64,000 nucleotides of DNA from Streptomyces specialis (lineage in GTDB: Bacteria; Actinomycetota; Actinomycetes; Streptomycetales; Streptomycetaceae). The notes beneath the pieces are model-generated. The model was not told the origin of the DNA. It searched no databases and saw only the letters and a program-made list of their open reading frames with translations. Position 1 is the first letter of the stretch, and each line of letters starts with the position of its first letter. The translations under genes were made by a program, and so were the position numbers. The stretch covers positions 62,001-126,000 of the forward strand of contig NZ_LN929895.1 in NCBI RefSeq assembly GCF_001493375.1, read 5' to 3'. Positions 16,585-23,900 of the stretch are shown piece after piece.

Positions 16585-17799
16585 CTAGTTCGGGTCGGAG
16601 GGGTCGGAATGCTGTCGTGTCGAGGAGAAGGCCAGCATCCGCTCCGCCGAATCCAACAGACCCTCGTAAGTGATCACTTCTATGCGTACCGCATGGGCGT
16701 TATAGGTCCGCAGCGTTTCCGCGATCTCCTGTCTTGTGACGCCCCCATTCACATACCGAGGGTGACCGATAACGACTGTTGCCGAGACCCTGCGAGTGTC
16801 CACGCCGTAATCCGCGAGGATCGAATGGCGGTTCTCATCCATGATCCTCAGGTAGTTCTGCGCCTGGGAGACCGCATGATGTGCCGGGGCACCCGGCATG
16901 AGGTGGCCGCTGCGTCGGATGACCAGATCGTTGATGTTGGCGCGCTTGAGTTCCACCACGTGCAGGGAGCCATCGCCGCGTAGCAGCGGGATGTCCAGGA
17001 TCGCGTCTGGGGTGTACTGCCGACGGGCCAGCTCGGCCACGTAAGCTCCTCCAAAAATCCACTCCTGATTCTTTAGACAGGCATGAAGGGCACTCTCGGA
17101 GCTTTTCGAGTCCTCCACCGCAGCACGCAAGGCCGCGAGGCCGACTCGCCTGGCCTGCATTTCGAGCAGTTGGGCCAGCAGTCCGGCGTCGATGTCCGCC
17201 AGGACATCACTCATCATCCGGGCCGCCTCGGGGGAAGCTGGCCGAGGCAAGCTCCGGAGAACGATCTCCATGTGTCCGAACTGTTGCAGACGTCTCACTT
17301 CCTTGGTGGATAGCTGGATCCCGCCCTCGCCGCTTCCGAGTCCCAAATGGTCCCCAGACTGGGCGATGCCACGAAAGAGATCACGGGCGTCGCCGGCGGT
17401 CGCATCAGGCTGGTCTCGGCACAGCACGTCCAAGGCAGCGGCGGCTCGGTCGGCTCCCATGGCGACCATCCTCCGCATTTGCTCCTCGCTGCGCTGCCGT
17501 GCCTTTTCGTCGTAATAGTTTTCCAGGATCTCGAGGAACAGGTCACCCCGAGCGTAACCGGCAAAGTGCTGAAAGCGCCGGGCGAGACCTATGTCCTCCC
17601 GCAGAAGGGCCTCTTGGGCAACGTCTTCCAAGGCGTCCACCAGGCGTCTACCTTTGCCATATGTCCCACCAAAGCCGCCCATGACGCTGAGCACCGCGTC
17701 GATACGCTCCCGCACCGTCACCTGCTCAGTGAGGTCCCGTGTCGCCTCGACCATGCGCCAGAGCGTGAAACCCGAACGATATCTCGCCATGCGGGTCAT
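16585..17799 (-). CDS. sduA: Shedu-like antiphage nuclease (DUF4263)
   Basis: About 404 aa from ATG 17799; ATG 17790 is an alternative start. The N-terminal 230 residues are helical and unassigned (YYDEKARQRSEEQMRR and similar). The C-terminal region carries the DUF4263 PD-(D/E)xK fold: SSESALHACLKNQEWIFGG, YTPDAILDIPLL (Asp269), LHVVELKRANIND (Glu283, Lys285), HAVSQAQNYLRIM, SATVVIGHPRYVNGG, and IEVITYEGLLDSAERML. SduA proteins of Bacillus protect against phage as single-gene systems with diverse N-terminal domains. It sits in the tRNA-Gly island beside a restriction system, which supports a defence role. Phage range cannot be guessed. Confidence 0.87.
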   Translation of the reverse strand: MTRMARYRSGFTLWRMVEATRDLTEQVTVRERIDAVLSVMGGFGGTYGKGRRLVDALEDVAQEALLREDIGLARRFQHFAGYARGDLFLEILENYYDEKARQRSEEQMRRMVAMGADRAAAALDVLCRDQPDATAGDARDLFRGIAQSGDHLGLGSGEGGIQLSTKEVRRLQQFGHMEIVLRSLPRPASPEAARMMSDVLADIDAGLLAQLLEMQARRVGLAALRAAVEDSKSSESALHACLKNQEWIFGGAYVAELARRQYTPDAILDIPLLRGDGSLHVVELKRANINDLVIRRSGHLMPGAPAHHAVSQAQNYLRIMDENRHSILADYGVDTRRVSATVVIGHPRYVNGGVTRQEIAETLRTYNAHAVRIEVITYEGLLDSAERMLAFSSTRQHSDPSDPN

Positions 17800-18061
17800 C
17801 TTAGAAGTGGGCACAGACAACCGCGCTTGCCGAAGTTCGAGCACCCCAGGCCGACGGAAAGAGCATGCCCGTCAGCAGGGCGGCGGCAGTCGCCAAGGCT
17901 CCCGAGGGCTCACAGATGACCACGGACCGCGCGAACGCGCCCCAACCGCACCAGATCGAGCGGGGAACAGCGAGGAATCACGGTGAAACGAAGCGATGTC
18001 CGCGAAGCGGTAGCCCAACGATCCGCCCAGGTCAGCGCCCGAACCGGCCTCATACGATCGC

Positions 18062-18107
18062 AGCTTCCCAAGCTCAGAGCGCGAGTTCGATTCTCGTCGC
18101 CCGCTCC
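18062..18107 (+). repeat. attR: right end of the tRNA-Gly island
   Basis: Perfect 46-bp copy of 7172-7217. It is followed by GCAGTG rather than ACCGGT, then by a terminator like that of the tRNA. The 5' half of the tRNA is absent, as expected of the distal end of an integrated element. Confidence 0.95.
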
Positions 18108-18113
18108 GCAGTG

Positions 18114-18140
18114 AAGGCCCAGGTCGGTGGCCTGGGCCTT
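18114..18140 (+). terminator. Stem-loop beside attR (probably the original tRNA terminator)
   Basis: AAGGCCCAGG (18114-18123) pairs with CCTGGGCCTT (18131-18140), followed by GTTTGTT. Before integration this would have followed the tRNA gene. Confidence 0.75.
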
Positions 18141-18203
18141 GTTTGTTGGGGGTGCTCGGTTCCTCGTTGGTTTGGGGGGCGTGGCTGTCTGGGGGGGGCC
18201 TCG

Positions 18204-18953
18204 TCATGTGGCGTTTTCGCGTAGGAATGTCTCGAGGTGGGCGGTGAAGTTCGGGGCCGACGGGACGAAGTGGCCGGCGCCTGGGTGGGTGGTGCGTTGG
18301 GCGTCGAGGGTGTTCGCGAGGGCGTCGCAGATTCGCTCCAGGGCGGGGGCGTGGTTTCCGGAGGCGACGAGGGTCGGGACGGCGGCGTCGCGGATGGCGG
18401 TGAGTTGTGGGCGCGCCTCGCTGGCCGGTCGGCCGCCGTGGGCCCGGCGGACTCCGGCGATCACGCTTGCGGGGAGCGGGCCGTCGTCGATGGGCGCGCC
18501 CGCGATGTGGAGGAACTCGCGCAGTTCGGTCGGGTCCGTGTCCATGCCGTGGGTGAGGACCGCGTCGCCGATGTGCGCGAGCCGGGCGACCTCGGGGTCG
18601 TCGGGGACCAGGTAGGTGAGCGGTGGTTCGATCAACGTGAGGGAGCGCACGCTGCCCGGCGCGGCAGCGGTCGCGATCAACGCTCCGAGGACGCCGTAGG
18701 AGTGGGCGACGACGTGCGGGCGGCCGGCGAGCAGCGGTGCCAGGTCCCGGGCGTCCACCTCGAAGTCCTGGCGCTCCCGCGGTGGTGGGCTCGGCGGGTA
18801 GCCCCGGCGATGGACGTATGCCAGGGTCCAGCGGTCGGCCAGCGGAGCGAGAGCGCCCCACGTCGTCCGCGGGCCGGCGCCGCCGTGCACCAGCAGGATC
18901 TCCGGCCCGGAGCCGTCGCGCACCACCACGATCTCGCCCACGGAGGCGAGCAT
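18204..18953 (-). CDS. Alpha/beta hydrolase
   Basis: 249 aa. Oxyanion region LLVHGGAGPRTTW, nucleophile elbow VVAHSYGVLG (Ser in an H-S-Y-G variant of GxSxG), and the catalytic His in HPGAGHFVPSAP near the end; the acid probably lies in the stretch VPTLVASGNHAP. A cap domain (about residues 125-185) separates the two parts. The substrate is unknown. It is the first chromosomal gene right of the island. Start at the ATG 18953, with no strong ribosome binding site seen. Confidence 0.85.
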   Translation of the reverse strand: MLASVGEIVVVRDGSGPEILLVHGGAGPRTTWGALAPLADRWTLAYVHRRGYPPSPPPRERQDFEVDARDLAPLLAGRPHVVAHSYGVLGALIATAAAPGSVRSLTLIEPPLTYLVPDDPEVARLAHIGDAVLTHGMDTDPTELREFLHIAGAPIDDGPLPASVIAGVRRAHGGRPASEARPQLTAIRDAAVPTLVASGNHAPALERICDALANTLDAQRTTHPGAGHFVPSAPNFTAHLETFLRENAT

Positions 18954-19422
18954 AGCGGCGTACGGTGAGCGCGACTCCGGGCGAATGGTGGCGAAATCCT
19001 GGTACGCGCCCTGGTGTCCCCTCTGTTGGTCGCAGCGGGGTCAGCCAACTGTTCTCGCGTGCGGAGTGGCCGCTGAGCACACATTCGCCGCTTCGGCCAT
19101 CGGGTTTCGGGTCCGCGTCGCGTTGTCGTCGCTTCGTGCGTTCGTGAGCCGTTTCATCGGTGAGCCGTCCGGTCCCTGAGCCGTGTGGGTCGCTGTCCCG
19201 GGGTGGTCGCTGAGGTGGCCGCTTCGATCAGGGCTTGGACGACGCGCAGGATCAGGGCCGGGTGGCACCGCGACGTGACCGAGCGCCTGATCCCCGGGGC
19301 CGTCCCCGGATGGCCCGCGCGGGGTGCGGCGGGTCCGGGGGTGAGCCACGATCGACGTGCCGCGGCGATCAGGTGCCGGGGTCGGGGCGGCCTCGGGCCG
19401 CGCGGGAGAGGTGGAGCCTGGC
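18954..19422. other. 469-bp region without a gene, with 16-bp tandem repeats
   Basis: No frame on either strand carries a recognisable protein. The one structure seen is TGAGCCGT at 19145-19152, 19161-19168 and 19177-19184: three copies at exact 16-bp spacing, iteron-like, with unrelated bases between. Confidence 0.5.
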
Positions 19423-19719
19423 ATGAGGACGATGCTCATCGCGGAGTTCGACACGGACAAGGCGAACGAGGCCATCAGGGATCAGACCATGGCCCGGGTC
19501 ATGGGCGGCACTCTGGAGAAACTGAAGCCGGAGGCCGCCTTCTTCGGGTCCAAGGACGGCGCGCGCACCGGTTTTCTGGTCTTCGACCTGGACGAGCCGG
19601 CCAGGATTCCCGAGGTCTGCGAACCGCTCTTCCAGGAACTCGGGGCGAAGATCACCATGTTGCCGGTGATGACGTTCGACGACGTCAAGGCGGGGCTTCA
19701 ACGGTACGCGGCAGGCTGA
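19423..19719 (+). CDS. Small ferredoxin-fold-like conserved protein
   Basis: 98 aa from ATG 19423. It reads MLIAEFDTDKANEAIRDQTM, LEKLKPEAAFFGSKDGARTG, FLVFDLDEPARIPEVCEPLF and LGAKITMLPVMTFDDVKAGL, an alternating beta-alpha-beta pattern as in small dimeric alpha+beta-barrel proteins. Similar stand-alone actinobacterial proteins exist (from memory), some loosely named as DUF3303-like. No catalytic residue can be named. Transcribed alone. Confidence 0.7.
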   Translation: MRTMLIAEFDTDKANEAIRDQTMARVMGGTLEKLKPEAAFFGSKDGARTGFLVFDLDEPARIPEVCEPLFQELGAKITMLPVMTFDDVKAGLQRYAAG

Positions 19720-19781
19720 GACTCCGCCGTTCCTCCGCCGTGTGGTGGGCGAGGGTGGTCGTGGCGCGGTGGTGCCCCCGG

Positions 19782-20261
19782 TCAGCCGACGAGGGCCAGG
19801 AGTTGCTTCGTGTGGCCGGGGAGTTCCGCTTCCGCGAGGCCGGTGAGGAGGGCTCGGAGGGGAACGGGCCGGTCGAGCACGGCTGTCGCGTGGGACAGCA
19901 GCAAGGTGGGCACGGGGGTGTCGAGTTCGGGTTCGGTCAGCATCGGGCCGGTGAGGGCGCACAGGGCGTCCGCCTGGAGGCGGAGGCGGTTCCGTAGTCC
20001 CGCGTTGTCGCCGGCCAGGGCGATGACGCGTTCGATGGTCCAGGTGTCGTGCGTCGACCGGTTGTCGTACGTCGCGTTGGCTCCCGACGCGACGGTCGAG
20101 ACGGCGGCGAGAGTGGTGGCGGTGACGAGGGTGACGTGCGCCAGGATCTGGTCGGCGTTCCACTCGCCGGGTGGTGGGACGGGGGGTGTGCCGGCGGCGG
20201 CCACGGTGGCCGCGGCGTCGATCAGGGCGCGGTAGGCGTCCCGGAGGGGCGTGCTGTCCAT
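19782..20261 (-). CDS. DinB-like / maleylpyruvate isomerase-type four-helix protein
   Basis: 159 aa from ATG 20261. The N-terminal helix DAYRALIDAAATVAAAG leads to GEWNADQILAHVTLVTATTL, the typical DinB/MDMPI signature with a putative metal-ligand His. Proteins of this fold act in mycothiol-dependent or metal-dependent reactions, but the role here is unknown. It begins 7 bp after the stop of the ArsR-SRPBCC fusion gene and is surely cotranscribed and controlled with it. Confidence 0.78.
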   Translation of the reverse strand: MDSTPLRDAYRALIDAAATVAAAGTPPVPPPGEWNADQILAHVTLVTATTLAAVSTVASGANATYDNRSTHDTWTIERVIALAGDNAGLRNRLRLQADALCALTGPMLTEPELDTPVPTLLLSHATAVLDRPVPLRALLTGLAEAELPGHTKQLLALVG

Positions 20262-20268
20262 CAGGCTC

Positions 20269-21087
20269 CTACTTCCCGCCGTCGTGCGCGCGGTACATCT
20301 CCCATGGCGCCTGCGGGAGCACCTCGCCCGTTTCGAGCAGCGATTTGAGGTTCGCCAGCACGGCCGGCCATCCGTGGGAAATGCCGTTCAGCATCGCCTC
20401 GTTGGGCAGGTTCTCGTGGGTCACGGTGAGGCGGACGATGTCGTGGTGCGGCTCGATGACGAAGGTGACCAGCGAGGGTTCGCGCCGCGACGCGGTGTCG
20501 GGGGCGTCGTCGAAGGTGATGACCAGGCGTGTCGGGGGCTCGGTCTCGATCACCCGGCCGACGACGTCGACGACGTCCGATCCGTCGACGCGTCGGTGCT
20601 CCCAGGGTGAACCGGGCTGCCAGTCCGAGACGTTGGCGTGTCCCCAGTAGCGCGCGGTCAGGTCCGCGTCCGTCAGGGCCCGCCAGACCTGCTCCGCGCT
20701 CGCGCGGATGTAGGTGACGTAGACGTAGGTCGGCACGGTGGTGGGTTCGTCGGTCATGGCGTACTCCTCTGCCTGTCTCTTGATGGCGCTGATCGCTCGG
20801 AGGCGGGGCTTGTCGAATCCCGAGATCCAGCGCTCCTCGATCTCGTGGAGCGGCGCTGGGTTGAGGTAGTGGAGCCGTTCCCGTCCGCGTCGCACGACGG
20901 TCACCAGACGCGCCCGCTCCAGGACTTCGAGGTGCTGGGTCGCCGACTGGCGGGTCATGTCGAGGCGTTCGCACAGCTCGCGCAGCGTCTGGCCGTTCCG
21001 CTCGCGCAGGCGGTCGAGCAGGTGCCGTCGGGTGGGGTCGGCCAGCGCTTTGAAGACCGGGTCCATCGCTCTCGCTTCGAGGCTCAC
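20269..21087 (-). CDS. ArsR-type HTH fused to an SRPBCC (AHSA1) domain
   Basis: 272 aa. Residues about 8-100 are a winged helix: MDPVFKALADPTRRHLLDRL, TLRELCERLDMTRQSATQHL, ARLVTVVRRGRERLHYL. Residues about 118-250 are an AHSA1/START-like domain: VYVTYIRASAEQVWRALTD, RYWGHANVSDWQPGS, ESPTRL-like strand ETEPPTRLVITF and GWPAVLANLKSLLETG. It probably senses a small hydrophobic ligand and represses its own promoter. GTG 21087 lies 8 nt after the -10, so translation may be leaderless; ATG 21066 is the alternative. In most relatives the two domains are separate genes, as at 24865-25763. Confidence 0.88.
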   Translation of the reverse strand: MSLEARAMDPVFKALADPTRRHLLDRLRERNGQTLRELCERLDMTRQSATQHLEVLERARLVTVVRRGRERLHYLNPAPLHEIEERWISGFDKPRLRAISAIKRQAEEYAMTDEPTTVPTYVYVTYIRASAEQVWRALTDADLTARYWGHANVSDWQPGSPWEHRRVDGSDVVDVVGRVIETEPPTRLVITFDDAPDTASRREPSLVTFVIEPHHDIVRLTVTHENLPNEAMLNGISHGWPAVLANLKSLLETGEVLPQAPWEMYRAHDGGK

Positions 21088-21095
21088 GGACCGAT

Positions 21096-21124
21096 TATGC
21101 AGGTAATCACCTGCATATTGTCAA
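21096..21124 (-). promoter_or_regulatory. ArsR-type operator and promoter
   Basis: TATGCAGGT-AATC-ACCTGCATA (21096-21117) is a perfect 9-bp inverted repeat. On the minus strand it overlaps a promoter with -35 TTGACA (21124-21119) and -10 TGCATA (21101-21096) at 17-bp spacing. Repressor binding would block RNA polymerase: autoregulation. Confidence 0.8.
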
Positions 21125-21253
21125 TGGCGTCACCGACGATCATTCCGGTAACGGATTGGCAACCCGGCGTACAGGTCCGATCACCACATCGATACTCTTG
21201 ACCCGCGTCGCGCACAGAAGGTGCGCAGAGCCGCCACATCCGAGGAGAATTCG

Positions 21254-21751
21254 TTGAGGAAGCCTGTCCGTGCCGTCGTCGCGGCCGTTGCCGCGGCGTG
21301 TGCCGTCGTACTGATACCGGTCCAGTCCGAGGCCGCCGAGTACAGCTCGGCGTTGAAGATCCGCGGAGTCCAGTACGACGCGCCCGGCCGGGACTCCAAC
21401 AGTTGCTCCTCCGGCAACACCGACGAGGAGTACGTGACGATCAAGAACTACTCGTCGACGACGACCGTCAACCTGCGGAACTACGTCATCAAGGACGCCG
21501 CCGGCAACCGCTTCGTCTTCCGCGCCGACCACTATCTCCAGCCCGGGGACTACGTGAAGCTGCGCGGCGGCAACGGAACGGACTCAGACAAGAACAACGT
21601 GGTCTACCGCGACAACTGCAACTTCCTCTGGAACAACGACCGCGACACGATCTACCTGTACAAGCCCTCCGGCAGCCCGGCGGATTCCCACTCCTACACC
21701 AGGAGCGGATCCGACGCCGACGGCAACGGCTACGTGAGCTTCCACGGCTGA
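21254..21751 (+). CDS. Secreted lamin-tail-domain (LTD) protein
   Basis: 165 aa from TTG 21254, chosen because GAGGAG lies six bases upstream. Residues 1-32 form a signal peptide (RKPVRAVVAAVAAACAVVL, cleavage after SEA). The mature part is a lamin-tail Ig-like fold: LKIRGVQYDAPG, DEEYVTIKNYSSTTTVNLRNYVIKDAAG, YLQPGDYVKLRGG, NNDRDTIYLYKPSG. Such exported proteins are common in Streptomyces; binding partner unknown. Two Cys residues (near 50 and 122) could form a disulfide. Confidence 0.88.
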   Translation: MRKPVRAVVAAVAAACAVVLIPVQSEAAEYSSALKIRGVQYDAPGRDSNSCSSGNTDEEYVTIKNYSSTTTVNLRNYVIKDAAGNRFVFRADHYLQPGDYVKLRGGNGTDSDKNNVVYRDNCNFLWNNDRDTIYLYKPSGSPADSHSYTRSGSDADGNGYVSFHG

Positions 21752-21777
21752 GCCGCGTCCCGCGGCTCCGGTGCGGG

Positions 21778-22182
21778 TCAGGAACGCGGTCGGCGGGGCT
21801 CTTCGCCCCGGGCCGCGTTCTTCTCCTTGACGCGCGCCGCTTCCTTCCGGACCTCGGCCTGGGTGGCGCGTTCCCGCCGCAGCCACTCGGGGAGTTCGCG
21901 CTTCAGCGCGTCGATCTGCTCCGTGGTGAGGGCCTCGGTGATCCCGCCCCGTGCGAGACCCGCGATGGAGACGCCCAGCTTCGCCGCGACCACCGGCCGG
22001 GGATGCGGACCCTCGCGCCGCAACTCCACCAGCCACTCGGGGGGATCGGCCTGGAGCGCGCTCAACTCCTCGCGCGAGACGACGCCCTCCTGGAACTCGG
22101 CGGGAGTGGCCTGGAGGTAGACACCCAGCTTCTTCGCCGCGGTGGCGGGCTTCATCGTCTGGGAGGCGTGGTGCGACGTCAT
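21778..22182 (-). CDS. DUF5997 family protein
   Basis: 134 aa from ATG 22182. It reads MKPATAAKKLGVYLQATPAEF, LSALQADPPEWLVELRREGP, PVVAAKLGVSIAGLARGG and ERATQAEVRKEAARVKEK, matching the DUF5997 family of actinobacteria as I recall it. Highly charged C-terminus; no known function. It is divergent from the LysR-type substrate-domain gene with only 60 bp between, an arrangement I associate with this pair in streptomycetes, so they may act together. Confidence 0.8.
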   Translation of the reverse strand: MTSHHASQTMKPATAAKKLGVYLQATPAEFQEGVVSREELSALQADPPEWLVELRREGPHPRPVVAAKLGVSIAGLARGGITEALTTEQIDALKRELPEWLRRERATQAEVRKEAARVKEKNAARGEEPRRPRS

Positions 22183-22242
22183 GGGGTCAAGGGTAACGAG
22201 CGTGTGCGCCGCCTTTCGACCACGACCGGATAGCCTGGCACG

Positions 22243-23046
22243 GTGACAGGCTCGGAAGCAGCTCCTTCGTTCCGCCTCGCGTACGTTCCGGGCGTGACGC
22301 CGGCCAAGTGGGTGCGGATCTGGAACGAGCGGCTGCCCGAGGTCCCGTTGTCCCTCGTTCCGGTGGCCGCCGCCGAGGCGTCCGGCCTGTTGCGGGGCGG
22401 CGGTGCCGACGCCGGCTTCCTGCGGCTGCCGACCGACCGGACGGACCTCAGCGCGATTCCCCTGTACACGGAGACGACGGTGGTCGTGGTCCCCAAGGAC
22501 CACGTGGTGGCGGCGGTCGACGAGGTGACGGCCGCCGAACTCGCCGACGAAATCGTGCTGCACCCCCTCGACGACACCCTCGCGTGGGAGCGCCCGCCGG
22601 GGCGGCCGGCGAACGAGCGTCCCGCCACGACGGCCGACGCCGTCGAACTGGTGGCGGCCGGCGTGGGATTGCTCGTCGTCCCGCAGTCACTCGCTCGCCT
22701 GTACCACCGCAAGGACCTGACCTACCGGCCGCTTTCGGACGTCCCCGAGTCGCGCGTCGCGCTGTCGTGGCGGGAGGACCGCACCACGGAGTGGGTGGAG
22801 GACTTCATCGGGATCGTCCGGGGGCGGACGATCAACAGCTCGCGCGGGCGCCCGACTCCGCCCCAGCCGAAGCGCAAGCGCCCCGACACCGGCGATGCAC
22901 GGCGGACCCCCACGGCCGGGAAGCCGACCGGCACATCGGCCGGGAAGTCAGCCGGAAAGTCCGCCGGGAAAAAGCCGCGCGGCGGTTCCGGCGGCGGCGG
23001 CGCCAAGGGCGGCGGGCGCGGCAAGCCCCGCCGCCGGGGGCGCTGA
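22243..23046 (+). CDS. LysR substrate-binding-domain protein lacking the HTH
   Basis: 267 aa from GTG 22243. Residues 10-195 are the type-2 periplasmic-binding fold of LysR regulators: FRLAYVPGVTPAKWVRIWNE, LRGGGADAGFLRLP, LYTETTVVVVPKDHVVAA, VAAGVGLLVVPQSLARL. No DNA-binding domain precedes it. The last 70 residues are a Lys/Pro/Gly-rich disordered tail with GKSAGKSAGK repeats, which could bind nucleic acid. Divergent from DUF5997. It may be a ligand sensor acting through partner proteins. Confidence 0.82.
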   Translation: MTGSEAAPSFRLAYVPGVTPAKWVRIWNERLPEVPLSLVPVAAAEASGLLRGGGADAGFLRLPTDRTDLSAIPLYTETTVVVVPKDHVVAAVDEVTAAELADEIVLHPLDDTLAWERPPGRPANERPATTADAVELVAAGVGLLVVPQSLARLYHRKDLTYRPLSDVPESRVALSWREDRTTEWVEDFIGIVRGRTINSSRGRPTPPQPKRKRPDTGDARRTPTAGKPTGTSAGKSAGKSAGKKPRGGSGGGGAKGGGRGKPRRRGR

Positions 23047-23114
23047 GCGGAGATCCGCCGACGCCCCACGACGCGATGCGCGCCTTTGAGGAGGTGGCCC
23101 GTCCGGGGGCCTGT

Positions 23115-23185
23115 GGTACGGGCGGCTGCGCGAAGTCGCTTTGTCCCTCGCTCGGGTGGCCGCCGCCGAGGCGTCCGGCCTGCCG
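23115..23185 (+). repeat. Duplicated fragment of the LysR-domain gene
   Basis: The stretch around 23141-23178 repeats 22352-22389, including an uninterrupted match of 27 bp around GTGGCCGCCGCCGAGGCGTC. In one frame it reads RLREVALSLARVAAAEASGL against RLPEVPLSLVPVAAAEASGL upstream. The fragment has no start or continuation. Confidence 0.6.
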
Positions 23186-23263
23186 CGTTCCTCCTCCGTT
23201 TCTCCTCCGCGTCGTCCCCGAAGGACGGAACGCGGACCCGGCTCCCGCCCGGGGCAGGCGTTG

Positions 23264-23857
23264 TCACGGAGTGGTGGGACGCGTCCTGCCGAGGAGGTAG
23301 CCGGTGAGGATCGCGGCGGCCGGGGCCAGGGGGACCAGGGCCCAGGTGACGCCGTGGGCGTCTTCCGTCCAGCCTTCCCAGCAGTCCGAGAAGTTGTCGA
23401 AGAACAGCTCGAACGCGCCTTTCGCCCCATCGGTCGCCTCCGAACCGAGCACGGCGGTGGCGAACGTCTCGCCCAGCAGCATCGCGACCAGCGCCATGGC
23501 ACCGGCGAACCAGTAGGTCCCGGCCTGGCCCGGGGCCAGCCTGGCGGCGGGCAGGCCGATCAGGGCGCCCATCGCGGCGGCGAGCCAGGTGAGTTGCGGG
23601 ATGTCCAACTCGGGGTCGCCCGACTCGATCGCGTCCTCGGCCAGTGATTCGAAGTCCACGACCAGGCCCGTGAGGAAGCCGTACAGGAGCAGGACCGCCA
23701 CCGCGACGGCGGCGGTCAGCGCGATGGCCGCGCCCGGCTGGGAGCGGCGGGCGGGCGGCGGCATGGGCATGGGCATGCCCGCCCAGCCGCCGGGCGCCGG
23801 ATAGCCGTAGTGTCCCGGTCCCGGTGGTGGCGGCTGCGGCTGCCAGGGCTGGCTCAT
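23264..23857 (-). CDS. Membrane protein with proline-rich N-terminus
   Basis: 197 aa from ATG 23857. Residues 1-40 are Pro/Gly/Met-rich (QPQPPPPGPGHYG and similar), then four helices: AAIALTAAVAVAVLLLYGFL, LTWLAAAMGALIGLPAARL, YWFAGAMALVAMLLGETFA and VTWALVPLAPAAAILTGYLL. An acidic stretch (FESLAEDAIESGDPELD) lies in the first loop. No family recognised. It follows the next gene upstream after 43 bp and is probably cotranscribed. Confidence 0.78.
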   Translation of the reverse strand: MSQPWQPQPPPPGPGHYGYPAPGGWAGMPMPMPPPARRSQPGAAIALTAAVAVAVLLLYGFLTGLVVDFESLAEDAIESGDPELDIPQLTWLAAAMGALIGLPAARLAPGQAGTYWFAGAMALVAMLLGETFATAVLGSEATDGAKGAFELFFDNFSDCWEGWTEDAHGVTWALVPLAPAAAILTGYLLGRTRPTTP

Positions 23858-23900
23858 GAATCCCCCGAGGTTCGCGGCGATATCGCTGTCTGCGCCGGGC

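Noticed and set aside
16585..17799. Reading the DUF4263 gene as a restriction subunit
   Set aside because: The ordered motifs and C-terminal ITYEGLLDSAERML-like end match Shedu better, and no helicase or specificity gene is adjacent.
19145..19184. Treating the TGAGCCGT repeats as a CRISPR array
   Set aside because: The repeat is 8 bp and the period 16 bp, far below CRISPR size, with no cas genes.
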